From NCBI GenBank assembly GCA_963739345.1, contig CAVUAA010000001.1:310001-374000 (forward strand): 64,000 nt of DNA, given 5' to 3'. The notes under the pieces are model-generated. The model did not search any database. It saw nothing but the letters and a program-made list of their open reading frames with translations, and was not told where the DNA came from. The stretch is from CAVUAA01 sp963739345. Its GTDB lineage: Bacteria; Chlamydiota; Chlamydiia; Chlamydiales; JAFEGQ01. The translations under genes and the position numbers were made by a program. Below are positions 32,298 through 42,091 of this stretch, in pieces. How positions within the stretch are numbered: the first letter of the stretch is position 1; each line of letters opens with the position of its first letter.

Positions 32298-33125
32298 TTA
32301 AGTGACTCGAGAGAGACTGTAGGCCAGGATAGCACTCATGATCCGGATGGAAAATCCAAGTGCAGTGGAGGCTCGAATGCTACGAGGTAGCAGTCCCGTG
32401 ATGCAGCTAAACGCTGTCTCCACGATTTGTCTTCGACTACTAATCGCCTTCTCTGCCTCTTCCGTTCGCTTTCTTGTCGAATTCGGATGCTTTCTTCTGG
32501 CGAGAAGCTCGATGGAAGAATCCTCTGCAAGAACGTCTTCGAGGTCATAGCAATTGTAGGCTCCGTCAGCATAGAGCTTCGATTGTGGTGGGAGATCAAG
32601 CTCCATCTTCCATAAGACAGCAACGTCATTTCTGCATGCTGGCTCCATCGCCACCTCAACTGGTTCTCCCGCACATGTCACAACCATATGAACCTTAATG
32701 CCGCAGAAATATTTCTGTTTCGACGGAGCGTAGCCGATGTATTCCTTGCCGAGGAAGAACTTTCGTCGATCAATCCGCTGCTTCTTGCAGCACTCCACTG
32801 GAAAACTGTCCACAGCGTACTCAGACGAGGAGTTAGTCTTCCTGAATATCAGAGCTAGAAAGCGAAATACTGCCGTCCATATTGGCCATGGAATTTTGTG
32901 CAGACGACGATTGAGCCGGCTCTCACTCAAAAGATTGGGGAAGTAGCGAGATTGGCGGCAAAACCAGCAGGTTTTGCGATGGTTCCCACCAAATAGTTGC
33001 CCGGACATGATCGAGAACGTGATGATTTCAGCTGTGCTCATTCGAGCTTGCCGGTCATCTTCAAATCCCATAGCTTTAATGACTTCATCGCAAACGACGT
33101 AGGTGATAATGATTTGCATGTCCAT
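32298..33125 (-). CDS. IS982-family DDE transposase
   Basis: 275 residues from ATG 33125, chosen because AAAAGGAGAAGG lies 3-4 nt upstream; the frame is open to 33179. The catalytic triad fits IS982: Asp in YAVDSFPVECC, Asp in LYADGAYNCYDL, Glu in RRQIVETAFSCI. The KYFCGIKVHMVVTCAGEPVEV strand pair and the basic segment RRKHPNSTRKR are also typical. The ORF is full length without lesions, so the element may still be active. Confidence 0.92.
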   Translation of the reverse strand: MDMQIIITYVVCDEVIKAMGFEDDRQARMSTAEIITFSIMSGQLFGGNHRKTCWFCRQSRYFPNLLSESRLNRRLHKIPWPIWTAVFRFLALIFRKTNSSSEYAVDSFPVECCKKQRIDRRKFFLGKEYIGYAPSKQKYFCGIKVHMVVTCAGEPVEVAMEPACRNDVAVLWKMELDLPPQSKLYADGAYNCYDLEDVLAEDSSIELLARRKHPNSTRKRTEEAEKAISSRRQIVETAFSCITGLLPRSIRASTALGFSIRIMSAILAYSLSRVT

Positions 33126-33175
33126 GTGCCTTCTCCTTTTTGGGGCATTCAAAAAGAAAAAATATACACGGTTTA

Positions 33176-33286
33176 CCACAGGACTTCAGTGTTGCACTCA
33201 TCTGCCGCGTATCAGCTCTTGGCAAGGGAGTACCCTTGCCGGCGAGCTGCTACGCGACATCTAAGCACAACACTGAAGTCCTGTGG
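33176..33286. repeat. Large subterminal hairpin, right end of the IS
   Basis: CCACAGGACTTCAGTGTTG (33176-33194) pairs perfectly with 33268-33286. Nested arms CGCGTATCAGCTC/GAGCTGCTACGCG surround the core GGCAAGGGAGTACCCTTGCC (33221-33240), the complement of the core at the left end. The outer arms differ from those on the left. Confidence 0.85.
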
Positions 33287-33311
33287 CAAATCAGGGTAGC
33301 AATCTGGGTCG

Positions 33312-36300
33312 ATGGAGTCTTACGCATCATCGTCAAATTCGACGTCTCAGTCAGTCAGGCAGTGGGCATTAAAAGGTAGAGCAAGAGCTTCATCCAAAAG
33401 TCCTCTTGATGCAAAGAAATTGTTCCACATCATTCGCGGGCTAGAACCTCTTACCCACCCTTATCTTGACAAGTCTGGTAGGCGCATTCAGCTTTGGAAT
33501 GCACCCGAGTATGGGCTGATCGGATCGGTTGTGAATGAGGAGGGAACCTTACGGCTGATTCCAGGTGCGCGAATTAGGAATCCGCTAGCCCCAGTAGGGG
33601 ATCCGATTTCACTTTTCAACAAGCTTAAACAATTGACGTGTGGTCAGTGGGATCTCGTGTGGGATACGCACCGCCGGATGCTCTTCATTTGGCCGTACCT
33701 CGTTGCTGCTGGTGGTAGCAAGGGTGGTGAGTCTCCCCCTCCTCCTAGACGGGGTTTCATGCGGTTTATGACTCACGCACGACTCAAGTATCTCCTAGAG
33801 AACAAAACGGTAAACAAGGACGGTACTGGAGGCAGGAGGTATCGCCAAGATTCGGGTGATCCAAACCGTTGGGATTCCAGATTTTTTTCCTGGCATCTGG
33901 ACCGCAAGGGCGAAGGTAACAATCCACACGAGCCTACTCATACAGATAACAGACTTGTCAACGACGGCCTGAAATACAGAGAGCGGGCAAAGAATGATCG
34001 GCAGCAGGCAGAGACGCAGTACAAACAAGATATAGCCAGTCTGGATGCTCGACGGGACCGGGGAGAGTTATCAAGGCGCGAGCACAAAATAGCGAAGTAC
34101 GATCGGGAGCTAGCTTTCAAAAACAGTGGCATGGCGCCGCGCCCAAAGTCGGAGCACAATCAGAAGCACCGGTGGCTCTATGAAGAAAGAACCTACAAGG
34201 TGCTATTGACAAAAGACCATATCAAGACCACCAAGCTGTTTCATCAGGTGTTGCAGCAGACGCGGTTGGTGAAGTCGTACAACTCGAATCATCAGCACAA
34301 CCCGATGGGGGAGAAGGGGGGACCGCAAGGAAAGCCTGGCGGGGTGGCGTGTAGTGAAGCGTATTTGGAAGGGTTGTTCGATGGGCCGGAAGGGTTGTTG
34401 GACATGGAGCACTTCTTTGTGCTGCCTCAAGTAGAGGGGGGGGAGGTACCGTTCTCTAATCAGCAGTTAAAGCAGATTTTGCGTGAGCTGGCGATTGGGG
34501 TCTACACCCACAGCACGGTGCCCTTCTTCAGTTTGCACTTCAATCAGGATTCGGATTTGTTTCCGGTGATTCACCCGGTGTATGAAAATACGCTGGTCGG
34601 GCGGGTGATTGGGATGCTCGACTACATGATGAAAGGATATCTCAATGGGGGCGTGTTTGAGGAGGAGTTCATCGATGGGTGGCGGGAGCAGGCGGATTGG
34701 AAGGCTAAGGAAGGGTCAGCATTAGAGAGACTGATTGATTTTCAGGTCTATTCCGCAAAGCATCTCAAAGGGAATGATCGTTCATATCGTTCGTTGCGTA
34801 GTTTGCAGGAGGTTCTAAGGCGGCCGGAATGGTTGGAATCACTCGATCCTGTGCTGAAGCGTGCCGTAAAAGCGCTAAATGCATTGGGGGCCGATCTTCC
34901 CATCGAATCTAGTACGCTTAGCGACTTCTCGGGTTTCCGCAACTCATTCCGCATTATCGCCAAGCAAGAGAGGGTGGAGAAGGCGGGGAGTGCTCTGCTG
35001 ATTGGGACCGACTTTGATGTGGAGTATACGATCGAGCCATCTCCGGAATATGAAGAAGCATACGAGGAGTACTTGCGGAAGACGGGAAGCCCTCCGCCGG
35101 GATATAGCCGCTTGATTGCCAGTTGTGACTTGATGAAGGAGCGGATTCGCAACCACATGGTCAAGATGCCGATGTGTCGGGAATATTTCTCTATGCTCGG
35201 GGTGATCAACTTCTTTGCTAGCTATTTCTCCACGCTGAAGAAGCATCGAAAGATTCCAGTTTTGCCGGCTGTGGAGCTAGGCGAGGTGAAGGGGAGCCCG
35301 ACGTTGTTCCCCCACCTTCCGATTGGTACCAAGACAGCTGAAATGCCGCGCATCAACAGGGCAAAGGCGTGGCAAAGCTTTGTGAAGGGGACTTCTCGTG
35401 GAGACCTCATCGCGGGGCTGATGGCTCTTGCGGTAGAGGCTGCGGAGGCGGACGATGATGCATTTAATCCAAAGGATTGGAAGCCACCGGAGCGTAAGAA
35501 ACTGGTGGCGGAATGTGCGCGTGAGTTTCGTGCTAGCACCATGCAGCTTGCTACTCCGCCCTTTCGTCGGATGCTGGCAAACTCTCCGATTGAGGATGCA
35601 TTTCCTAGCGGTTCAACTCAAGCCTTAGAACATGCTGCATCTAAGATTTGGCACTCAATACGTCTTTTAAAGGGAATTCTGGGCAGTCGTCAGGGGATTA
35701 GAGGGTTTGTGGATGAGAGGATCGAGCTAATTGGGGCGCAGTGGCCCAACAAGACCCAGTCGCTTTATTCCGCTGATGATAGGCGAGAGCACGATGTCCC
35801 CGACCTTAAGATTAATCCTAGTGCAGCATGGGACACCGCGAGTAATAAAGCCGGTGACCGGCTAAGCGTCTATCTGGTCACGGTCGCTCGGTGGGCGATG
35901 GGCGACAGTGCCAAGAAATTTGATCCGGGCGGCTGGCGAAGCGACGACAAAGACGCTTTCATCAACCGATATGCTGAGGCAATGACGGATAGCGTGATCA
36001 GTCTGACCAGCTCTTCAGTGAGGAGGGGAATTGCTCGTTATAAGCTTCTTGACAGTCTAAAGAAGACTGCAAAAATGAGAGTGATTGCGATCGCAGAACA
36101 GGTTTGGGTTTCTATCCGAATGCTAAAAGAGCGCTTGCACACAGCGAAGGGGCGAGAAGAGCTGGTCATCGGGATGCTAGACCTGATGGGCAAGGAAGTG
36201 TTCGAGTACAAAAATGCCGAGTTGTTTGTTGGGGAGCAGCCCTTTGTCTCTTCGGTCTCTAAGATTTATACAGAGATGAGTAGTGCGGAGGTTAGTCATG

Positions 36301-39300
36301 GCAAGCGGGTCGTCGGGGGCTGTGGGTTGCGCCTAGAAACAAAGGCGGTTGAGAAGACGCAAAGGGTCTCGAAGATGTGGGCCGACAACTGGTCGCGGCT
36401 GGCAGGGGCATTGCCCGAGTCGTGGCAGACGTGTACAGATGGGGAGGGAAGTCCGATCGGCGCGGGCTTCAGGCTACTGCTAGAGGATGTGCCGGCATGG
36501 CTCAATGATGACTATGGGTGGATGGAATCCATGCTTCTTGTCTCCAAGGGTGAAAACGGCGAGACTATCGCGCTGCGGAATGAACTCGAGGCGGCGATTC
36601 AAGCCGGAGATAAGGAGAGGTTTGACGAGCTCATCCAGTCGAATAAGGAGGCGGTGATTGCCACTCGCGACCGCTATCGCCGCTCTCTTGTGCATCTAGC
36701 GGCTGGAGCTGCCGACAACCACTTCCTCGAGCAATTGCTGGCCATGGGATTGGCGGCTGATGAGGTGGATATCTATGGCTATTTGCCGATCCACTACGCC
36801 GCCATGAGCGGTGCGGTGGATCCTCTAAAGAGGCTACTTAAGATCAACCGGCAGGGGTTTGGTAAGGCGCAGAGTCATATGGGTGTCACGCCGTTGATGG
36901 CTGCCATTGTGCATGGTCAGGTCGATGCTGTGAAGGTTCTGATTGAGCTTGACAGTGACGGGCGCACTCTGGTCACCGGCTACAACGCGTTGCACTGTGC
37001 TCTGCATCAGGGCAACCGCAAGATCATCGAGCAGGTGCTCAGCCAGGGATGGAGTCTAGAGCAGCTCAATGAGAGGAGTGAGGAGGGGGGGACACCATTC
37101 ATGCTCGCCTGTGAACTTGATGATCCAGAGCTTGTGAAAATGCTCCTGCGGAAGGGGGCTGACCCAACGGTGAAGAGGCACGATGGGGTAACGGCGCTAG
37201 AAACTGCCATTTTAAGAGATTGCCTGCCCGTGATGGAGGTTCTGATAGGTAAAGGTGGCGTTGATGACCACGCGATCTTGACGGGGGCAAAACAGGGCTC
37301 GGCAAAGGTGGTGCAGCGCCTGATTGCGCTGCCGAAGTTCTATCGGTACCGTAACGCAGCTGAGGACACCGCGTTGATTGTAGCCCTTAGAGCGGGCAAT
37401 TTTGAGGCGGTACGGGTGATCATCGACCACTGTAAGAGCGTCGCTTACTTCAAGACTGAAAACAGGCAGAAAGAGACAGCTTGGAGTTTGGCGGCCGGGC
37501 TTGGTTCTTGGGAGTTAATTGAGGCTCTACACAAGAAGGGGGCAGGGGGACAGACTGAGCCCCTGTTGAAGATGGACTATCACCCGTTGCTTCAGGAGAT
37601 CATTGAAGGGGAAATGTTGTCTGCAGAGCAGCTAGCCGGGTATTTGTCGGTGGCAGTCGAGTGTGGTAACTGCCTGGCGATCTCTCGAGTGCTCGTCCCC
37701 CGGGGGGCTAAGCTCAGTGAGTTTAAGGGAAAGAATGAGTGGACGCTTCTTCATTATCTCGCCAAGGCGGATGGGATTGGTCTCCTCAAGCGGAGGGTAT
37801 TGACTCATGGCGACAGCCCACTCAGTCCGTTTAGAGATCGAGGGGAGAAGAAGACGCTTCCCTTTTTGGCGGCAGAGCATGGCAGCCTTCGGGTGCTGAG
37901 GTTCCTGCTCAAGGAAATCAAGAAGCGAGGATATTCGCTTAAGACGCATTGTGGCGATCGTCACCTCTTTTATGCGGTGCTTGAGACGTGCGATCGGGGC
38001 TTGTGTGAGTGGATGCTGGAGCAGTACGAAGGGCTTGCTTCTATTGCGCTGGATGAGGGGAAAACCTTGCCAGCACACGTCGCCGCTTCAAGGGGTTCCG
38101 TGGGGCTACTTGAGATGCTTTACAAAGCCAACGGTGATCTGTGCGCGGTTGATCGGGTGGGGATGACTCCTTTGGACTATGCCATGAGGCTTGGTAGCGA
38201 GGAGACTGTCACCTATCTTCTCAAAACGGCGAAGGTGCCGTTAACGGTAGAGTGTCTCTGCTTGGCAGCGAGGACGGGGAAGCGCAAACTGTTGCCTGAG
38301 GACCTACCCGTTAAGCTGTTAGACGAGGCGCTGATTCGGGCGATCGAGCGATATGATCAGACTGCGGCTGAGCAGCTGATCGCCTGGGGCGCTAGCTGGG
38401 GTGCGGCTCTCGGAGCTGCGGCGGAAACGGGGCAGTCTGCCTTGCTGAGGGTGCTGCTCGATGGTTTGGACCTCAAAGAGTATGAGAAGGAGATGATCAA
38501 CGCGTTGGGCCGGGCCACAGAAGGCGGGTTCCCCGGCTGTGTGGCGTTGCTTGAGAAGGTGTCCAAAGGGAAAGGGGAGGAAAGCGAAACGTCGCTTGAT
38601 GTGCTGTTGCAAGAGAAGGCCTCCTTGGATCGGATCGAGAAGTTGCCACCCAACAAGCGCACAGCGATCGAGCTGGTGGGGCAGAAGCTCTATGGAACAC
38701 CACTGCAGCTGATGGTTGATTTAGGCCTTACTACCGAGAAGCTTAGCGCGATCAAGGCGTTGGTTGCGATAAAGGCATTCGATCCCAACCTGGTGAATGG
38801 GCGTGGCGAGACACATGCACATCTGTTATGCGAACTGGATATTGACGTGACTGCGATTCCAGGAGTTGATCTGGAGGCGAGAAACGGCCGGGGAGAGTCA
38901 TTGCTTCACATCGCGGCGAGTGAGGCCGGTTCGTGGGTTTTGCGAAAACTGGTGAAGGCGGTGGGGAAAGAGGGGCTTGAATGGAGGGATCACAATGGGA
39001 TGACTCCTCTTGGCTCTGCAATCATCGCTGGGAAAGATGAGAACGTAAAAATCCTTCTAGAAGCGGGTGCCGATCCTAACGCGTGCGACTATCAACTGTG
39101 CTCACCGCTATCCTATGCAGTGAAGAAGGAACGGCTTTCGCTGATCAAGGCGCTAGTAGAGGCGGGTGCGGACCTCAACCGGAGATGTACCTCACTAAGG
39201 GTCACACCATTGCAGCTGTCGGTGGGGCTTCCGCCTGAGATTGCGCGAACATTGTTTGCGCACGGTGCCAGTTGTAGGGCGGTAGCGGATGACGGGACAC

Positions 39301-40595
39301 ATTTGGTCCATTGCGCGGCCCAGGAAGGAGACTTGCAGCTTCTCCGGCTGCTGCACGCCAAGGGTGTTTCGCTCTCCCTGCGCAACAAGGATGGTGTTGC
39401 GCCGATCCACATGGCAGCGAGTGCGGGAAAGGTGGAGGTGTTGGAGGAGATTCTCAAATATGAAAAAGAGATGGTTGACGATCCCCTCAACTCCGTAAAC
39501 GACAAGCGCGATCGGAAAGAGAACCCATTTGGTCAGGCGACTCCATTGCTTTTGGGCGCCCGCTCAACTCAGGGTACCCGAGTGGTAGATACCCTCTTGC
39601 GTCATGGCGCCAATGTTGAAGCGACTACAGAAGACAACGGCAGTGTGTATCGGTTTGCCGGGATGAGCCGGGCAGCCACTAGTATCCTACCCTTACTCGA
39701 TCCCTACCGTATTTCCCAGGATCCTTTAAAACTATCAGAAGCGATGGTGACAGCCATCGCAACAGATAATGTGGATGCAATGGCTATCCTATTCGAGCGG
39801 GGGTTGCCGGTCGGCATTGACCTCGGTGGGGCGACCCCGATTCAAGTCGCCTCAATGCAAGGGGCATTGCAGTGCACTCAATGGCTCTTGGATGCGGGCG
39901 CCAATCCCTGGGCGGACTGCCGTGAGGGGGATAACGCCTTAGAGTTGGCTGCGGCGAATCGGTCGGATGAGCAGTTTAGGTTGCTCCTCGAGTACACAGA
40001 GGTGCCCAATGATTGGACAAACAGCCGTGGGCGTTCTCTACTCCACGCTGCAGCGGAAGCCGGTAACATTCGGCACGTGGCAGTGTTGCTCCTGTCGGGA
40101 ATGTCGATCGATGGGCGGGATTGGCAGGGGCGGACGGCTCTTCATCGCGCGGCGCGGCTGAAGCGATCGAAGATGGTCCGCTTCCTCTTGGCTTGTGGTG
40201 CAGATCCCACGGCGGAAAATGAGAAGGGTAAAAGTCCAAGAGAGCTTGTCGATCCGGAGGACCAAAAGACCCTTGCGGTCTTTGATGGCCTGCATGATGT
40301 AGTCAATATTCCGGGCGATACTCCCATTCATCGGGCGATTCGGTGCCGCGACAAATTGGCAATGATGGTGATGTCCGAGATGCACGATGTCAACGAGGCA
40401 AACGATTGGAAGGAGACTCCCCTGCACCTGGCGGCAACCTATGGCTTGACCGAGGTAGTCATTCACCTTCTTCGGTTAGGTGCGGATCCGGAGGTGGTCG
40501 ATGGCAAGGGGCGAAAGCCTATTGAGCTTGCGGGAAAGATAGAGACGGTTCGGGTGCTCAAGGCAAGCGAGCCTAAAGAAGAAAAATCGGCGTGA
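33312..40595 (+). CDS. Giant ankyrin-repeat protein (2427 aa)
   Basis: Residues 1 to about 1110 match no family I know. They include a charged coiled-coil-like stretch (about 215-260) and a well-ordered segment around residues 370-470 (LRELAIGVYTHSTVPFFSLH, YENTLVGRVIGMLDYMMKGY). From about residue 1118 to 2415 I count about 30 ankyrin repeats (RSLVHLAAG, GVTPLMAAIVHGQVDAVKVL, GRTALHRAARLKRSKMVRFL, KETPLHLAATYGLTEVVIHL). There is no signal peptide or membrane segment. It is probably an effector or scaffold. Its Shine-Dalgarno has been separated from the ATG by the IS, leaving only CTGGG 4 nt upstream. The 7.3-kb frame is nevertheless intact. It heads an operon with the three genes downstream. 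Confidence 0.88.
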   Translation: MESYASSSNSTSQSVRQWALKGRARASSKSPLDAKKLFHIIRGLEPLTHPYLDKSGRRIQLWNAPEYGLIGSVVNEEGTLRLIPGARIRNPLAPVGDPISLFNKLKQLTCGQWDLVWDTHRRMLFIWPYLVAAGGSKGGESPPPPRRGFMRFMTHARLKYLLENKTVNKDGTGGRRYRQDSGDPNRWDSRFFSWHLDRKGEGNNPHEPTHTDNRLVNDGLKYRERAKNDRQQAETQYKQDIASLDARRDRGELSRREHKIAKYDRELAFKNSGMAPRPKSEHNQKHRWLYEERTYKVLLTKDHIKTTKLFHQVLQQTRLVKSYNSNHQHNPMGEKGGPQGKPGGVACSEAYLEGLFDGPEGLLDMEHFFVLPQVEGGEVPFSNQQLKQILRELAIGVYTHSTVPFFSLHFNQDSDLFPVIHPVYENTLVGRVIGMLDYMMKGYLNGGVFEEEFIDGWREQADWKAKEGSALERLIDFQVYSAKHLKGNDRSYRSLRSLQEVLRRPEWLESLDPVLKRAVKALNALGADLPIESSTLSDFSGFRNSFRIIAKQERVEKAGSALLIGTDFDVEYTIEPSPEYEEAYEEYLRKTGSPPPGYSRLIASCDLMKERIRNHMVKMPMCREYFSMLGVINFFASYFSTLKKHRKIPVLPAVELGEVKGSPTLFPHLPIGTKTAEMPRINRAKAWQSFVKGTSRGDLIAGLMALAVEAAEADDDAFNPKDWKPPERKKLVAECAREFRASTMQLATPPFRRMLANSPIEDAFPSGSTQALEHAASKIWHSIRLLKGILGSRQGIRGFVDERIELIGAQWPNKTQSLYSADDRREHDVPDLKINPSAAWDTASNKAGDRLSVYLVTVARWAMGDSAKKFDPGGWRSDDKDAFINRYAEAMTDSVISLTSSSVRRGIARYKLLDSLKKTAKMRVIAIAEQVWVSIRMLKERLHTAKGREELVIGMLDLMGKEVFEYKNAELFVGEQPFVSSVSKIYTEMSSAEVSHGKRVVGGCGLRLETKAVEKTQRVSKMWADNWSRLAGALPESWQTCTDGEGSPIGAGFRLLLEDVPAWLNDDYGWMESMLLVSKGENGETIALRNELEAAIQAGDKERFDELIQSNKEAVIATRDRYRRSLVHLAAGAADNHFLEQLLAMGLAADEVDIYGYLPIHYAAMSGAVDPLKRLLKINRQGFGKAQSHMGVTPLMAAIVHGQVDAVKVLIELDSDGRTLVTGYNALHCALHQGNRKIIEQVLSQGWSLEQLNERSEEGGTPFMLACELDDPELVKMLLRKGADPTVKRHDGVTALETAILRDCLPVMEVLIGKGGVDDHAILTGAKQGSAKVVQRLIALPKFYRYRNAAEDTALIVALRAGNFEAVRVIIDHCKSVAYFKTENRQKETAWSLAAGLGSWELIEALHKKGAGGQTEPLLKMDYHPLLQEIIEGEMLSAEQLAGYLSVAVECGNCLAISRVLVPRGAKLSEFKGKNEWTLLHYLAKADGIGLLKRRVLTHGDSPLSPFRDRGEKKTLPFLAAEHGSLRVLRFLLKEIKKRGYSLKTHCGDRHLFYAVLETCDRGLCEWMLEQYEGLASIALDEGKTLPAHVAASRGSVGLLEMLYKANGDLCAVDRVGMTPLDYAMRLGSEETVTYLLKTAKVPLTVECLCLAARTGKRKLLPEDLPVKLLDEALIRAIERYDQTAAEQLIAWGASWGAALGAAAETGQSALLRVLLDGLDLKEYEKEMINALGRATEGGFPGCVALLEKVSKGKGEESETSLDVLLQEKASLDRIEKLPPNKRTAIELVGQKLYGTPLQLMVDLGLTTEKLSAIKALVAIKAFDPNLVNGRGETHAHLLCELDIDVTAIPGVDLEARNGRGESLLHIAASEAGSWVLRKLVKAVGKEGLEWRDHNGMTPLGSAIIAGKDENVKILLEAGADPNACDYQLCSPLSYAVKKERLSLIKALVEAGADLNRRCTSLRVTPLQLSVGLPPEIARTLFAHGASCRAVADDGTHLVHCAAQEGDLQLLRLLHAKGVSLSLRNKDGVAPIHMAASAGKVEVLEEILKYEKEMVDDPLNSVNDKRDRKENPFGQATPLLLGARSTQGTRVVDTLLRHGANVEATTEDNGSVYRFAGMSRAATSILPLLDPYRISQDPLKLSEAMVTAIATDNVDAMAILFERGLPVGIDLGGATPIQVASMQGALQCTQWLLDAGANPWADCREGDNALELAAANRSDEQFRLLLEYTEVPNDWTNSRGRSLLHAAAEAGNIRHVAVLLLSGMSIDGRDWQGRTALHRAARLKRSKMVRFLLACGADPTAENEKGKSPRELVDPEDQKTLAVFDGLHDVVNIPGDTPIHRAIRCRDKLAMMVMSEMHDVNEANDWKETPLHLAATYGLTEVVIHLLRLGADPEVVDGKGRKPIELAGKIETVRVLKASEPKEEKSA

Positions 40596-40618
40596 GAACG
40601 TCCTAATGTGTGAGGGCG

Positions 40619-41365
40619 ATGATGGAAGAAGTCGGACGAGATAACGTAAAGCTTCTCAACGGAGCACTCAAGCACCAGATAGGGCAGCTGAAGGGGGTGA
40701 ACACATCCGCCCTCACTCCACTGGTGCTATCGGAGCTAGAGGCGAAGACGCTTGATGCGTCGCGGATCATCAATGCTATCGGTGAGGGGGCCAAGTTACC
40801 GAGCCAGCTGGTGGGAATTGGTCGTGAAAAGCGATGCGAGATGCTCCGAGAACTTGACCTGGGATTTGCTAAAGCGGTTCAACGCTACAGGAAGTTACTA
40901 GCTGCCGCTATTGCTCATGATAAGAATGCCGGATCCGAGTTGCTAAGCAAGTTGGGGAACAAGGCGGCGTTGGTTGGTGTAGGTACTGGGGCGGTTACCG
41001 GAGCCGTGGGAGGGACGGCTGTGTTGACCGAAGTGGTGGTGATTGCTGGCACTGCGTTCCCGCTTCTTTGGGTGGCCGGCGGTGCCTGTGCTCTTGGGTT
41101 TTTCGTTTGGAACGCTACTAGAGATGGTGAGAAGAAGGAGCTCGATCGTGATGCGAGTGCAGCGAGGAGAAAATGGTTAAATACTGTCGAGGCCTATGAG
41201 AGGATGCGGATAGGCGCGATGGTGAAGGCATGCCAGCTAAAGATCGAGACGTTGACTGAGGATTGCAAAGACATCAAGTTGCCGAATAATGGAAGGGATA
41301 AGGAGCGATTGGGGGAGCTTGACCAGCTAACGGCACTCCTAGAAGCTGTGGGGGCGGATAAATGA
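40619..41365 (+). CDS. Two-helix membrane protein of unknown function, operon gene 2
   Basis: About 249 residues. The frame opens at a GTG (40610), but GAGGG at 40612-40616 favours one of the ATGs at 40619 or 40622. Soluble helical N-terminus (1-115), then a glycine-rich hydrophobic hairpin (AALVGVGTGAVTGAVGGTAV and VVVIAGTAFPLLWVAGGACA, about 120-170), then a charged helical C-terminus. The bilobed hairpin resembles Inc proteins and pore-forming translocators, but no family is recognised. It starts about 24 nt after the ankyrin gene and overlaps the next gene by 4 nt (ATGA). Confidence 0.75.
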   Translation: MMEEVGRDNVKLLNGALKHQIGQLKGVNTSALTPLVLSELEAKTLDASRIINAIGEGAKLPSQLVGIGREKRCEMLRELDLGFAKAVQRYRKLLAAAIAHDKNAGSELLSKLGNKAALVGVGTGAVTGAVGGTAVLTEVVVIAGTAFPLLWVAGGACALGFFVWNATRDGEKKELDRDASAARRKWLNTVEAYERMRIGAMVKACQLKIETLTEDCKDIKLPNNGRDKERLGELDQLTALLEAVGADK

Positions 41366-41664
41366 TCGGTCCGTTTGATGGCGCATGGCTTACGAAACTT
41401 CCGGTTATAGAGGCCTGCGATCAGGCGTCTTCGGTGGTGAAATGGGCAGCAAATGGGGTGTTCGATCAGATGCTTCCTTGTGCGGAAATGAGTGTTCCTG
41501 AGGTCTTAGGCGCGAGCGATCGGATACGCCGTGACGGCATTTGGGTGGGGAGTGGCGGCGACGTTGGTCTGTGCATTTTTCCAGCATCGCAAGGCCGTGA
41601 GCTGGCTGATCAAAGCGCCCCTTTTGGGCGCGGTGGGCGGCGGCTGGGTCTACTGGGTTTGTAG
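41362..41664 (+). CDS. Two-helix membrane protein, operon gene 3, N-terminal part (frameshifted)
   Basis: ATG overlaps the stop of the preceding gene (ATGA). The sense sequence MIGPFDGAWLTKLPVIEACD to MSVPEVLG ends at about 41510, after which this frame is a shadow. The continuation ARAIGYAVTAFGWGVAATLV is in the next frame, so one indel at about 41507-41520 breaks a gene of about 243 residues. Function not recognised. Confidence 0.6.
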   Translation: MIGPFDGAWLTKLPVIEACDQASSVVKWAANGVFDQMLPCAEMSVPEVLGASDRIRRDGIWVGSGGDVGLCIFPASQGRELADQSAPFGRGGRRLGLLGL

Positions 41665-42091
41665 TCTCATCAAAAACTACTACGGTAGCAAGGTTACCGA
41701 TTTCGATAGGGGGATTCGGGAGGACTTTGATGAGCGCGTAGCAGAGGTAGCTGACCTCAAAGGAAGAATCGTCTATTTCGATCAGTTCGTGAGCCAAGAT
41801 GTGGAACTTGGAAGACGCGTTAAAGTTCTGTGGGAGGCAGATAGGAAAAAAGGCCTACTGGATGAGGAGGATGAGGCTCGACTATTCGCTTTAGACGCTC
41901 CCGTCGATCACCTCACCCCTCCCGAGGGCATCAAAGATGTGATCGAGGTAACGCGATTGCTCGGATATCGCTCTGCCGATTTGGAATGGGCACTATGGTA
42001 TCGCATGGACCTCGTACTGGGCGATCGGGAATTGCGAGAGCGGTTTGAGCTTAAGATGCGGGAGAGAGACAAGTTAATGGAGGAAGTGTGA
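41531..42091 (+). CDS. Two-helix membrane protein, operon gene 3, C-terminal part (frameshifted)
   Basis: Continues the protein begun at 41362. Two hydrophobic segments form a hairpin: AIGYAVTAFGWGVAATLVCA (beginning upstream of the internal GTG at 41531) and LIKAPLLGAVGGGWVYWVCS. The remainder (FDRGIREDFDERVAEVADLKG onward) is acidic and helical. The architecture of gene 2, hairpin plus helical tail, is repeated here. GGAGGAAG near its end is the ribosome-binding site of the next gene. Confidence 0.65.
   Translation: MTAFGWGVAATLVCAFFQHRKAVSWLIKAPLLGAVGGGWVYWVCSLIKNYYGSKVTDFDRGIREDFDERVAEVADLKGRIVYFDQFVSQDVELGRRVKVLWEADRKKGLLDEEDEARLFALDAPVDHLTPPEGIKDVIEVTRLLGYRSADLEWALWYRMDLVLGDRELRERFELKMRERDKLMEEV

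Larger units (their letters stand above)
32152..33309. mobile_element. IS982-family insertion sequence, 1158 bp, with 5-bp target duplication
   Basis: Perfect 19-bp terminal inverted repeats, ACCCAGATTGCTACCCTGA at 32152-32170 and its complement at 33291-33309, starting ACCC as is usual for IS982. CGATG flanks both ends (32147-32151, 33310-33314). One transposase gene lies on the minus strand. Each end also carries a hairpin of about 110 bp just inside the terminal repeat. The element looks intact and recently inserted. Confidence 0.92.

Noticed and set aside
32171..33286. The two large hairpins as integron attC sites
   Set aside because: They lack the RYYYAAC/GTTRRRY core pair and no integron integrase is present; they lie inside IS terminal repeats instead.
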